Notes under the pieces: model-generated | Seen by the model: only the letters and a program-made list of their open reading frames with translations | Database searches by the model: none | What the model was told of the DNA's origin: nothing | Source: Bacteroidia bacterium | GTDB lineage: Bacteria > Bacteroidota > Bacteroidia > Cytophagales > JAAEPT01 | NCBI GenBank assembly: GCA_030431525.1 | Contig: JAUIJC010000012.1 | Location: forward strand, 1-64,000 | Length of the DNA: 64,000 nucleotides | Direction: 5' to 3' | In this document: positions 53,199 through 62,017 of the stretch, in pieces | Layout of the letters: each line of letters opens with the position of its first letter | Position numbering within the stretch: the first letter of the stretch is position 1 | Position numbers and translations under genes: made by a program

Positions 53199-53713
53199 GA
53201 GAAATAAAGTTATTCATGACTGACGTAGATGGTGTTTGGACCGACGGAGGTATGATATACGATGAAGGGACTGGCAATGAGCTGAAACGGTTTAATGTCA
53301 AGGATGGAGTAGGAGTCATTCTGCTTCGCTCAGCTGATATACCTACCGCAATTTTGACCGGTGAAAACACGGAGATTGTCGCTCGAAGGGCTAGAAAGTT
53401 AAAAATTGACAATTGTTTTCTCGGCGTAAAAAACAAGGTAGCTGTTGCTGAAAAATTGCTGGAACAGTTGGGTATTTCTTGGGAAGAAACGGCCTTTATC
53501 GGGGATGAAATAAATGACATTTCCATCATCAAAAAAGTTGGTTTAAGCGCTTGTCCCTCTGATGCGGCGGGCTATGTAAAGGATATTGTGGATGTGGTCT
53601 TGACAAAAAAAGGTGGAGAAGGCGCTTTTAAGGAGTTTGTTGAATTCTACTTTATGGAGCGTGGTGAGCTTGACCAAGTGGTAGACAAAGTGGTTGAGGA
53701 GATGAATGTTTGA
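53195..53713 (+). CDS. KdsC-like HAD phosphatase
   Basis: A 172-aa HAD enzyme of the KDO/KDN 8-/9-phosphate phosphatase type: motif I FMTDVDGVWTDGGMIYD (nucleophile and acid Asp), LLRSADIPTAILTGENTEI, KNKVAVAEKL (motif III Lys) and FIGDEINDISIIKKVGLSACP (motif IV). It dephosphorylates nonulosonate or KDO phosphates. No KdsA/KdsB or NeuB homologue is in the window, so the sugar acid is unknown. ATGA overlap with the preceding glycosyltransferase. The gene is followed at once by a heptad hairpin. Confidence 0.85.
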   Translation: MREIKLFMTDVDGVWTDGGMIYDEGTGNELKRFNVKDGVGVILLRSADIPTAILTGENTEIVARRARKLKIDNCFLGVKNKVAVAEKLLEQLGISWEETAFIGDEINDISIIKKVGLSACPSDAAGYVKDIVDVVLTKKGGEGAFKEFVEFYFMERGELDQVVDKVVEEMNV

Positions 53714-53809
53714 TTGAGTATTGAGTATTGAGTCCAGAGTACGGAGTCTTCCCATATTGAATGGTTCCTTACTCAAAACTCGCTACTTAGTACTCAGTAC
53801 TTAGTACTG
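53714..53809 (+). repeat. Heptad-repeat hairpin element (GTAC type), KdsC-YfhO gap
   Basis: Units AGTATTG, AGTATTG, AGTCCAG and AGTACGG, a central CCCATATTGAATGG loop, and complementary ACTTAGT/ACTCAGT units. It begins right after the KdsC-like TGA stop and ends three bases before the YfhO ATG. Confidence 0.83.
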
Positions 53810-53812
53810 AAA

Positions 53813-56209
53813 ATGAAAAAAGAAACTTTAATCAAGTCGTTGATTGCCTTGGTCGTTTTTATGGCGGTCACGGCCATATACTTTTATCCACAGGTTTTTG
53901 AAGGCAAGGGTGTAGCTTCACATGATATTGCCATGTGGAAAGGGGCAGCTAAGGAAATTATTGATTTCCGGGAGGAGCATGGAGAAGAGCCATTATGGAC
54001 TAACTCGATGTTCAGCGGTATGCCTGCCTATACAATATCGACTAGATATGATAGTAACTTGATAGGCTACCTTAAAAGGGGCTTAGGGCTTGGGTTGCCA
54101 CATCCTGCATCTACATTTTTTATAGCCTTCCTATCATTCTTTGTGTTAATGAGGTGTTTTAAGGTCAAACCCCTTGTCGGAATGGTTGCGGCTCTTGGGT
54201 TTGGCTTGGCTTCCTTCATGCCCATTAGTATTGCGGCTGGGCATAATTCAAAGGTAATGGCCATTGCCTTAGGACCATTGTTGTTGGCTGGGGTTCATCT
54301 GATTTATGAGAGAAAATATCTCCTAGGTTTTGCTCTAGCAGCATTGGGGATTTCCCTGGAGTTGGTGGCTGGTCACCCACAGATTACCTACTATTATGGG
54401 CTTTTGATTTTAGCCTATGCAATTTTCCGTTTAGTTGATTATTTAAAAGAGAATCTACTCCCAGAATTTTTCAAGGCTTCAGTTATAGCCTTGTTGGCAG
54501 GTGCCTTGGGATTCATGCCGAGTGTTGCGCAGCTGTGGACTACGATGGAATACAGCAAATATTCCACACGAGGAAAGTCTGAATTGCAGCAAACGGTTCA
54601 GGAAGGTGATGCCGAAGATGGTCTTGGCCGTGATTATGTGTTTAAATGGAGTCAAGGATCTTGGGAAAATTTGACTTGGATGATTCCTTATTTTCAGGGA
54701 GGTGCCAGTGTAGATTATGTGAAGAAGGGTTCTGATTCTTATCAATGGTTTCAGCAACGTGGCTATCCTGAGGAGCAGATTCTGCAGCAGCGTCTTCCAT
54801 ATTACTGGGGAACGCAGCCATTCACGGCTGGGCCAATCTATATGGGAGCAGTGATTTGTTTCCTCTTTTTTGTAGGAGCATTCTTTGTCGAGGGACGCAT
54901 CAAGTGGTGGTTGGTCGCTGGAGTTGTGTTGTCACTATTGTTGTCAATGGGTAAGAACTTCCCGTTGTTCAACAATTTGATGTATGATTACTTCCCGATG
55001 TACAACAAGTTCCGAACAGTGGCCATGTCCGTGATGATTGCGCAGGTGAGCTTGGCGATATTGGCAGGACTTGGCCTTCAGGCGATTCTTCATGGGGAGC
55101 TTAGAAAAGATTGGCAGAACCGCCTCTTGATCGCTTTTGGCTGTTCGGGTGGATTGGCAATTCTTGTGCTCCTTTTCGCTCAGGTATTTGCTGACTTTGC
55201 AGGGCAGGGTGATGCAGGGATGATTCAGCAAGCTCCAGGTTTGGTCGAGGCGCTTAGGGCAGATCGAGCGGCAATGTTGACCTCTTCGGCTTTCCGTTCA
55301 TTCTTCTTGATTCTGTTGGCTGCTAGTGCACTTTGGGCTTATTTGAAGTTTAATATGAAGCCTATGGTTGCTTCGGCAATTTTGGCTGCCTTGGTGGTTT
55401 TTGACCTTTGGGGTGTTGATTGGAGCTATCTGAATCAAGATAACTTCAAAGAGAATGCGATTGATAGTCAACTGAATCCTTCGCCGGCGGATCAGGTGAT
55501 TTTGAAAGATGCCAAAGGCAAAGAGGGTACATATCGTGTGTTTAACGCGAACAATCCTTTTAACGAGGCTAATACTTCTTATTATCATCAATCCATAGGA
55601 GGGTATTCTGGCGCTAAGATTCGTCGTTATCAAGAATTGGTGGAGAATCAGCTTTCCACAGGAAACCAGCAGGTGTTGGCCATGCTTAACACCAAATATG
55701 TGGTGACGCCTCAGGGGAGGTTAAGTAAATTCCCTGGCTTGGGGAATGCTTGGTTTGTGAACAAGGTGGAACAAGTCGGTTCGCCTGATGATGAGTTGGA
55801 CTTTTTGGGTACCAAAGATTTCAAGGCTTCCCAAGTAGCAGTAATTGATACTACCAAATTTGATGCGAAGCCTGATTATTCTTTGAATGGTTCTGAAAAC
55901 ATCAAGTTGTTGGATTACCAGCCAAATGCTCTGAAATACCAAACTAAGAATGCTAAGGAAGGCTTGGCTGTATTCTCCGAAATCTACTATCCAGCTGGAT
56001 GGAAGGCAACGATTGATGGTTTACCTGTCGAAATCAAGCGTGTGAACTACGTTTTGCGTGCCTTGGAAATTCCAGAAGGTGATCACACCGTGGAGTTCAA
56101 GTTTGAACCGCGCTCTTACCACCTTGGCAGCACGATTTCCTTAATAGGGTCCATTTTGGTGCTAGGTATCTTTGGTTTGGCTGTGTTTATGGAGGTAAAG
56201 AAGAAATGA
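53813..56209 (+). CDS. YfhO-family membrane protein
   Basis: A 798-aa polytopic protein with about a dozen N-terminal helices (LIALVVFMAVTAIYFYP, FIAFLSFFVLMRCFKV, LGFMPSVAQLWTT etc.) and a large soluble C-terminal domain. It ends in IYYPAGWKATIDGLPVEIKR, VNYVLRALEIPEGDHTVEFK and a final helix. This is the YfhO/GT-C-like architecture, in which lipid-linked sugars are used to glycosylate cell-wall polymers. Preceded and followed by heptad hairpins and sits directly before a flippase. Confidence 0.87.
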   Translation: MKKETLIKSLIALVVFMAVTAIYFYPQVFEGKGVASHDIAMWKGAAKEIIDFREEHGEEPLWTNSMFSGMPAYTISTRYDSNLIGYLKRGLGLGLPHPASTFFIAFLSFFVLMRCFKVKPLVGMVAALGFGLASFMPISIAAGHNSKVMAIALGPLLLAGVHLIYERKYLLGFALAALGISLELVAGHPQITYYYGLLILAYAIFRLVDYLKENLLPEFFKASVIALLAGALGFMPSVAQLWTTMEYSKYSTRGKSELQQTVQEGDAEDGLGRDYVFKWSQGSWENLTWMIPYFQGGASVDYVKKGSDSYQWFQQRGYPEEQILQQRLPYYWGTQPFTAGPIYMGAVICFLFFVGAFFVEGRIKWWLVAGVVLSLLLSMGKNFPLFNNLMYDYFPMYNKFRTVAMSVMIAQVSLAILAGLGLQAILHGELRKDWQNRLLIAFGCSGGLAILVLLFAQVFADFAGQGDAGMIQQAPGLVEALRADRAAMLTSSAFRSFFLILLAASALWAYLKFNMKPMVASAILAALVVFDLWGVDWSYLNQDNFKENAIDSQLNPSPADQVILKDAKGKEGTYRVFNANNPFNEANTSYYHQSIGGYSGAKIRRYQELVENQLSTGNQQVLAMLNTKYVVTPQGRLSKFPGLGNAWFVNKVEQVGSPDDELDFLGTKDFKASQVAVIDTTKFDAKPDYSLNGSENIKLLDYQPNALKYQTKNAKEGLAVFSEIYYPAGWKATIDGLPVEIKRVNYVLRALEIPEGDHTVEFKFEPRSYHLGSTISLIGSILVLGIFGLAVFMEVKKK

Positions 56210-56276
56210 GTACCAAGTATCAAGTAGAGAGTACCAAGCTATGAGCTGGACTTGATACTTGGTACTCTCTACTTGA
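56209..56276 (+). repeat. Heptad-repeat hairpin element (GTAC type), YfhO-flippase gap
   Basis: Units AGTACCA, AGTATCA, AGTAGAG and AGTACCA, a loop with GAGCTGGACTT, then GATACTT, GGTACTC and TCTACTT. The A of the YfhO TGA stop is the first base of the first unit. It ends seven bases before the flippase ATG. Confidence 0.85.
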
Positions 56277-56282
56277 TGCCTA

Positions 56283-57767
56283 ATGGGAATCATCCAACGC
56301 AAAGGATTTGTCACCACATTGGTTATCTACTTGGGCGTCGCCTTGGGATACATCAATGTGGTGATGCTTTTTCCAAAGTATTTTACGCCCGAGGATCTTG
56401 GGCTCCGTTCCACTTTGGTTGATTTCGCTACTTTGGTGAGTCAGTTAGCCATGTTTGGGTTTACTGGGGTCTTGCTGAAGTTTTTCCCTCATTTTCGGGA
56501 TAAGGAAACGAAGGAGAGAAGTGCCTTTGTGTGGATTGGTCTCCTGATTCCTTTGTTGGCTTTTTCGGTTTTGGCTGTCTTGATATTTTTCTTTCAAGAC
56601 CTCATCAAGGGAGAGTATATTGAGAAGGCTCCAGCCTTTGTAGAGTACTTCTACTTGGTTTTTCCTTTGATTCTGTTCATAACGTTCAACACCCTTTTGG
56701 ATGCACATTGTCGGAATTTGATGCATACAGTCTATTCCAATTTCTTGAGGGAAGTAGTCTTGCGCATCAACTTCTTCTTGCTGATTGTGTTGGTAGCAGT
56801 GGATGTGCTGACCAAACATCAGTTTTGGTTGGGATTAGTGGCTACTTATGGATTGAATACTATGTTGCTTTTAGGGTTTGTGATGTGGAAGGAGCGGATG
56901 TTTGTCCGCCCCAACTTTTCTGTTGTAGGCCCAATGCTTAAGACGGATATCCTTTCCTTTGCTCTATTCACTCTTGTCAGCGGTACTGCAACAGTTCTTG
57001 TTTTCAAGATTGATTCCCTGATGATTTCAGGGATTGTGGACCTTGAGGGAAATGGGATATATACCATGGCCTTATTTATTGCAACCTTGGTAGAGATTCC
57101 TCGCAGGGCTTTGATTCAGGTTGCATCTCCTATGCTTAGTGCGGCATTTCAGGAAGAGGATATGGATAAGGTAGAGGAGATTTATAAAAAAATGTCTATT
57201 AACCTGTTGCTGGCAGGTGGTTTTGTGATGGGGGGTATCTGCTTGAGCTTGGAAGATATTTATTCCTTGATACCAAATGGGGAACGCTTCGCTTCTGGCT
57301 TTTGGGTGGCTGTGCTTATTAGCGGTGCCAAGTTGTTGGATATGCTTTTTAGCACCAACAATGAGTTGATTGTCTATTCAAAATACTATAAGTATAATCT
57401 TTATTTCCTATTGTTTTTAATGGTGTGTGCCATTGGCTCCAATTACCTGTTCATTTCAGCCCTAGGTATCACTGGTGCGGCAGGCGCAACATTGCTGTCC
57501 TTTCTGCTGTTCAACCTGGTAAAGTGGTATTTTATCAAGAATCGAATGGGGTTTTCCCCTTTTGGAAAATCAACTATAAAGGCTTTTGCAGTGCTTGGCT
57601 TATCGGCAATTACGGCCTATTATCTACCTGCCCAAGGATTCCCTCTGTTAGATATCCTGATGAGATCTGTTGTTTTTACCCTGATTTTGGGTGTCCTAAT
57701 CTATTTTGGAAATGTTTCTGAAGATGTCAATCAGCTTGTTTCCAAGTTTTTCAGGAAAAGTAAATAA
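56283..57767 (+). CDS. Polysaccharide flippase (Wzx/MATE-like)
   Basis: A 494-aa membrane protein with about 12-14 helices of the polysaccharide-biosynthesis/MVF superfamily: LGVALGYINVVMLFPKYFTPEDLGL, FVSGTATVLVFKIDSLMIS-type central helices, and GITGAAGATLLSFLLFNLVKW (typical of Wzx). It moves undecaprenyl-linked oligosaccharides across the inner membrane. It follows YfhO and precedes a convergent glycosyltransferase gene. Confidence 0.88.
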   Translation: MGIIQRKGFVTTLVIYLGVALGYINVVMLFPKYFTPEDLGLRSTLVDFATLVSQLAMFGFTGVLLKFFPHFRDKETKERSAFVWIGLLIPLLAFSVLAVLIFFFQDLIKGEYIEKAPAFVEYFYLVFPLILFITFNTLLDAHCRNLMHTVYSNFLREVVLRINFFLLIVLVAVDVLTKHQFWLGLVATYGLNTMLLLGFVMWKERMFVRPNFSVVGPMLKTDILSFALFTLVSGTATVLVFKIDSLMISGIVDLEGNGIYTMALFIATLVEIPRRALIQVASPMLSAAFQEEDMDKVEEIYKKMSINLLLAGGFVMGGICLSLEDIYSLIPNGERFASGFWVAVLISGAKLLDMLFSTNNELIVYSKYYKYNLYFLLFLMVCAIGSNYLFISALGITGAAGATLLSFLLFNLVKWYFIKNRMGFSPFGKSTIKAFAVLGLSAITAYYLPAQGFPLLDILMRSVVFTLILGVLIYFGNVSEDVNQLVSKFFRKSK

Positions 57768-57777
57768 GGCTTTTGCG

Positions 57778-59079
57778 CTAGCAAAGCTTATCCAGGATCT
57801 CAGCTAATTTGCCTGTTAGCGTTTTTCGGTTGTACTCTTGGTACCGAGAGTTTTCTAGTTGAAGGTTTCCTTCTTTGAAATCAGCGTAGTAGCCCCTGAG
57901 TATTTTTTTCAAACCATCAAGATCTTCGAAGTTGACAACCTTTCCTGCTTCTGCTTTTTGAATGACTTTGGCAGCATCGCCATCAGTCGGGCCAACGCAA
58001 AGAATAGGGCGTTGTGCAGCGAGATACTCAAAGATTTTCCCTGTTAAAATTCCTTTTGCGTTCGGAGTATTGTTAATGGGCAAGTAGAGGATTGGTGCTT
58101 TTTGCTGTTCTGCGTGGATTTCAGAATGAGGAACATAAGGCACTTTTTCGCAGAACTTTTCCAGTCCATGGGCTTTTGCATCCTCAAAGACGGTCTGGTC
58201 GGCCTTGCCAATGAACTTCAATACCAAATCATTGGCTAAGCTTGGAATTTCATCCATCAATTCTTCAAGGGCCTTCCAGAAGATTTTATGATTTCGGTCC
58301 TTGTTGATCATTCCGATATGGACAATTCCAAAACACGGATCGGGTTTTTTTAGTGTCAATGGGAGATCCGTTTCGTCATAGCCGTTGTGCAAAACGGTGA
58401 CGGGAGTTTGGGTTAAAGCTTCAAACTCCTCTTTCATTGTATTACCAATGACTAAAACTTCTGAGGAGCTGTCCAGTACTTCCTTTTCCAAGCGGTGATG
58501 TTTTCTATCCGCCCACTTACTAAGTTTTAGCTGGTCGTAGAAATCAATATTGGTCCAGGGATCTCTAAAATCACTTACCCATGGAAGGTTGAGTCGTTTT
58601 TTGAGACCAAGCCCAATCATATGAGCACTATGTGGTGGGCCAGAGGTAAATATGGCTTCCACAGGATTATCCTTTAGGAATTGGGCTAGATACTTGACAG
58701 AGGGCTTGATCCAGAATTTCCGTGCGTCAGGAATGAAAAAATTTCCGCGTACCCAAACAGAAAAATCCTCTATCAGATTTTTCTGTTTTTTTCCTTCTTG
58801 CTTTAGGAATCCTGGATTGATTTTTTCCTCTTGTTTTTGGCCAATAAGGCGTTTGTAAAGAGAGAATGGTTCCCAAATCGGTTGTCTGATTACTTTGACA
58901 TCTTTAGGAATCTCTTTTTCGAGAGAAGGGTCATGAATGGGATACTCACCATTACTTACTGTATAAACTATTGGTTCCCAGCCGAAATCCCTTAGGTATT
59001 TGACGAATTTTAGGGTTCGCTGGACACCAGGGCCGCCAGCAGGAGGCCAATAGTAAGTAATGACAAGGACTTTTTTCAT
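57778..59079 (-). CDS. Glycosyltransferase family 4 protein
   Basis: A 433-aa GT-B enzyme that starts MKKVLVITYYWPPAGGPGVQ, the typical N-terminus of Bacteroidota WbuB-like glycosyltransferases. It continues with IFTSGPPHSAHMIG, VSDFRDPW, PVTVLHNGYDETDLP and the ADQTVF...VPYVPHSEI donor region, and ends with a KIFEYLAAQRPILCVGP nucleotide-sugar loop. The donor is unknown. It lies convergent with the flippase and belongs to the same surface-glycan region. Confidence 0.87.
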   Translation of the reverse strand: MKKVLVITYYWPPAGGPGVQRTLKFVKYLRDFGWEPIVYTVSNGEYPIHDPSLEKEIPKDVKVIRQPIWEPFSLYKRLIGQKQEEKINPGFLKQEGKKQKNLIEDFSVWVRGNFFIPDARKFWIKPSVKYLAQFLKDNPVEAIFTSGPPHSAHMIGLGLKKRLNLPWVSDFRDPWTNIDFYDQLKLSKWADRKHHRLEKEVLDSSSEVLVIGNTMKEEFEALTQTPVTVLHNGYDETDLPLTLKKPDPCFGIVHIGMINKDRNHKIFWKALEELMDEIPSLANDLVLKFIGKADQTVFEDAKAHGLEKFCEKVPYVPHSEIHAEQQKAPILYLPINNTPNAKGILTGKIFEYLAAQRPILCVGPTDGDAAKVIQKAEAGKVVNFEDLDGLKKILRGYYADFKEGNLQLENSRYQEYNRKTLTGKLAEILDKLC

Positions 59080-59181
59080 GGGGTGAATTTATGAAAGAAA
59101 AGCCCAGTGTGAAAGCTTAGAGGATTAGATAGGGGCAGCTTAACCTTTGCAAGCCATGAGGTAGGTATTCAACTTTAAGTA

Positions 59182-59220
59182 AAACAAAAAGGGCCAGATT
59201 AGATCTGGCCCTTTTTGTTT
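59182..59220. terminator. Bidirectional terminator with perfect 18-bp arms
   Basis: AAACAAAAAGGGCCAGAT, loop TAG, then ATCTGGCCCTTTTTGTTT. It lies downstream of the DNRLRE gene. Confidence 0.9.
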
Positions 59221-59241
59221 GTTCCTAAGATAGGAGCGAAA

Positions 59242-60738
59242 CTATTTCCTAAGTACAACCTTTTGGGTTTTAGTTGATCCATCCTGATTTCGGAGGACTA
59301 ACATATAGGTTCCAGAGGGAAGGATTGAAATGTCAATCTGAGAATCTGGCTTTTCAATCGTCAGAAGTTTTTCTCCATACAATGAAAGGACCTCGATTTG
59401 GCTTGTCTCATGATCACTTTCAGTGTTGATGATTCCGTGGCTAGGATTTGGATAGAGAACAAGTTCTTCTTCAGATACAAAATCGCTTGTTGAGGTAATC
59501 TTTCTGAATTCGTAACAAACTTCCAGCTTAGGCCTTAGTTCGGGAATAATATTGTTGCTAGAGGCAATTACTAGGGAACGATAAGGAGCATTAGTTTGCA
59601 TCTCAATTTGAAACCCATGTCCATCAGCTGGATTATCAACCATGTCTTGTACCAATTGGACAACATCTAGGTTAAAGTTCTGGTTTGAACTGTCTGTCTT
59701 TGGTACAAAAACTTGATGCTCTTTACTGATATTGGGCTGGTTTTGCCAAGTCACGGAATCTTCATTCCATGCAGTGGAAATTTTAGAAACAATAAACGAA
59801 TTGTCCCCTGAGTGCCCACCTTCATTAGAAGTACTGTCGTAAAAAAGACTCAAGGTTGCTTTAGAAATTGCAGCTCCTTCAGGAATACTGCTGAGGTCAA
59901 AGTCGATGAAGGCTTTTTCTGATCCTTGCGAACCCTCAAAAGTCCATTCGTAAACAAACAATGAAGGGTGATTTCCAAAATTTTTAGAGCTCTTGTCTGG
60001 ATAGGATCCTGATGGGTCAACATACCATACAAAAGCATCTTTTCCCTCTAAAGAGTCTGGTTGTAGGGACAAGCAGCCTGATTCTGGAAGTTCATAGGTG
60101 AGCGTTAGGCTTGGCCTTAGTTCTGCATTAGGGTGGTTGCTCGAGGCAAGAACCAATGACCTATAAGGTTGGTTGGTTTGCATTTCAAGAATAAACCCAT
60201 GGCTATTTTCCGGATCGTCTATCATGTCCTGCACTAGTTGAAGGACATCTAGGTCATAATCTTGGGTAGAAGAACTTGCCTTGGGAATAAAGCTTTGGTT
60301 TTCACTGGTGAATTCAGGTTGGTTTTGCCAATTGACCAAGTCTTCATCCCAAGAGGATGTAATTCTGGAAATAGTGAAGGCATTATCTCCGGAGTGTCCA
60401 CCCTCGCTTGTGTTAGGGTTGTGCTTGAGTTGTAGGCTAGCCTCTGTAATTATTACACCAGCTGGTATTTCACCTAAATCAAAATCAATCAGAACTCTTT
60501 CCGAGCCTTTTGAGCCTTGAAAAGTCCATTCAAAGAGAAATAGGGAAGAGTGGTCGCCATAATTGTTTGTGCTTTTGTCTGGGTAAGAACCTGAGGGATC
60601 AACATACCATACAAATGCATCCTTACCTGTGTTCGCATCAGGTTGGATTTTCACTGTTTTGGTTTTTGGAGCCTCAGAAGAAATTCCAGTAACACCAAAA
60701 GAGAGTAAAAGGATGGGGACTAAAAATCTTTTAAACAT
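59242..60738 (-). CDS. DNRLRE-repeat secreted protein with T9SS sorting domain
   Basis: A 498-aa exported protein. Signal peptide MFKRFLVPILLLSFGVTGIS. Two copies of a ~180-residue beta-rich domain (about 25-205 and 206-400), each beginning QPDxxxGKDAFVWYVDPSGSYPD and containing IDFDLGEIPAGVIITEASL, the W-NQPEF pattern and ending ASSN-x(5)-ELRPxLxLxYE. This is the DNRLRE (disaggregatase-related) fold. The C-terminus (LYPNPSHGIINTES...KVVLRK) is a T9SS sorting domain. The two domains are about 70% identical by eye, a recent internal duplication. Probably a cell-surface adhesin. Confidence 0.85.
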   Translation of the reverse strand: MFKRFLVPILLLSFGVTGISSEAPKTKTVKIQPDANTGKDAFVWYVDPSGSYPDKSTNNYGDHSSLFLFEWTFQGSKGSERVLIDFDLGEIPAGVIITEASLQLKHNPNTSEGGHSGDNAFTISRITSSWDEDLVNWQNQPEFTSENQSFIPKASSSTQDYDLDVLQLVQDMIDDPENSHGFILEMQTNQPYRSLVLASSNHPNAELRPSLTLTYELPESGCLSLQPDSLEGKDAFVWYVDPSGSYPDKSSKNFGNHPSLFVYEWTFEGSQGSEKAFIDFDLSSIPEGAAISKATLSLFYDSTSNEGGHSGDNSFIVSKISTAWNEDSVTWQNQPNISKEHQVFVPKTDSSNQNFNLDVVQLVQDMVDNPADGHGFQIEMQTNAPYRSLVIASSNNIIPELRPKLEVCYEFRKITSTSDFVSEEELVLYPNPSHGIINTESDHETSQIEVLSLYGEKLLTIEKPDSQIDISILPSGTYMLVLRNQDGSTKTQKVVLRK

Positions 60739-60795
60739 AAAAGCTAAAGTTTTATTAAATGAACTAAGCAAAGTTAAGATAACACCTGCTTTTTA

Positions 60796-61833
60796 TTAAA
60801 AGTGGGTGAAAATTTTTTGGGCAATCGAAATGGCAGCAGTGCCATCTCCGTAAATGTTTGGAGTATACTGTCCAGGTTCTTTTCTAATCGAAGGAGCCAA
60901 TTGAGAAAGGTCATCAAAAATCAACTGGTTCCATCCATTTTCTAACGTTTCTACCCATTCAGTTTCCGATCGAATTGTGACGCACTGTTTTTCGAGAATA
61001 TAGGCTTCCTTTTGCATCCCTCCAGAGTCCGTGACAAGACATGAGCAGTTTGCTAATAATTCGATCGTATCAAAGTAGGACTGGGGGGTAAGGACCTCAA
61101 TATTTTGAAAGTCTTCCATTGATATGCCAAAAGTGGCAAGGAGGTTTTTCGTTCTTGGATGCATTGGGAACTTAACAGGCGTACCTAATGCATTTAGTTG
61201 AGTGAGTATTTCTGTTATTCTTACCTTATCGTCAGTATTGTAAGGTCGGTGAATAGTAACCAAAATGTAAGGTGATGAGCTTTGGTTTTTAACCCTTTCT
61301 TTGGCGATTAATGCCATATCACACATTACATCCCCAGATTTATAGACATTTTCGGTGATGCCTTCATCCTCGAGATTTGCAACAGCATGATTTGTTGGAG
61401 CAAAAAGTAAGTTGGAAACATGGTCGGTTAGGACCCTGTTAAGTTCTTCAGGCATTTTTTTATTGAAGCTTCTTAGCCCTGCTTCAATGTGAATGACTGG
61501 AATATGCAGTTTTGACGCACAAAGTGCCCCTGCCAAAGTGGAATTGGTGTCACCATAGACTAAAACGGCATCTGGTTTCTCATCTAATAGGATCTTATCA
61601 ATCTCCGCCATCATTTTGCCAGTTTGGACCCCATGGGTGGCACTGCCAACATTTAACTGATATTTCGGAGGAGTCATTTTGAGCTCATCGAAAAAAATTT
61701 GGCTCATTCGTTCATCGTAGTGCTGGCCCGTATGAATGGTGACAAGTTGAGCTTTGTCTTTCATTGCCAATTCGATAGGGGCATGTTTAATGAATTGAGG
61801 GCGAGCACCTATAATAGCCAAGATTTTCTTCAT
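60796..61833 (-). CDS. wecB: UDP-N-acetylglucosamine 2-epimerase (non-hydrolysing)
   Basis: A 345-aa enzyme interconverting UDP-GlcNAc and UDP-ManNAc. Conserved segments are IIGARPQFIKHAPIE, HTGQHYDERMSQIFFDEL, VLVYGDTNSTLAGAL, HIEAGLRSFNKKMPEELNR (split: HIEAGLRSFNKK, PEELNRVLTDHVS), and VTDSGGMQKEAYIL. UDP-ManNAc feeds surface-polysaccharide or ManNAc-containing sugar synthesis. It ends 57 bases before the DNRLRE gene, and the gap shows no terminator, so the two could share a transcript. Confidence 0.93.
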   Translation of the reverse strand: MKKILAIIGARPQFIKHAPIELAMKDKAQLVTIHTGQHYDERMSQIFFDELKMTPPKYQLNVGSATHGVQTGKMMAEIDKILLDEKPDAVLVYGDTNSTLAGALCASKLHIPVIHIEAGLRSFNKKMPEELNRVLTDHVSNLLFAPTNHAVANLEDEGITENVYKSGDVMCDMALIAKERVKNQSSSPYILVTIHRPYNTDDKVRITEILTQLNALGTPVKFPMHPRTKNLLATFGISMEDFQNIEVLTPQSYFDTIELLANCSCLVTDSGGMQKEAYILEKQCVTIRSETEWVETLENGWNQLIFDDLSQLAPSIRKEPGQYTPNIYGDGTAAISIAQKIFTHF

Positions 61834-62017
61834 TACTATTTGAGTATTTTTGGGTAGTGGACAATATTAGTAAAAGCCTTTGAATCCACGCAATTTTTGG
61901 CAAAATTCGCAGTCTAATTGCCAAAGGAATCGCCGAGGCAGTTTTTGGGCGACGTGTGGAGGCAGCTTGTGGGGGAGAGATGTCCATTTCAGATAGACTT
62001 CGAAGAAGAAAAACCAT

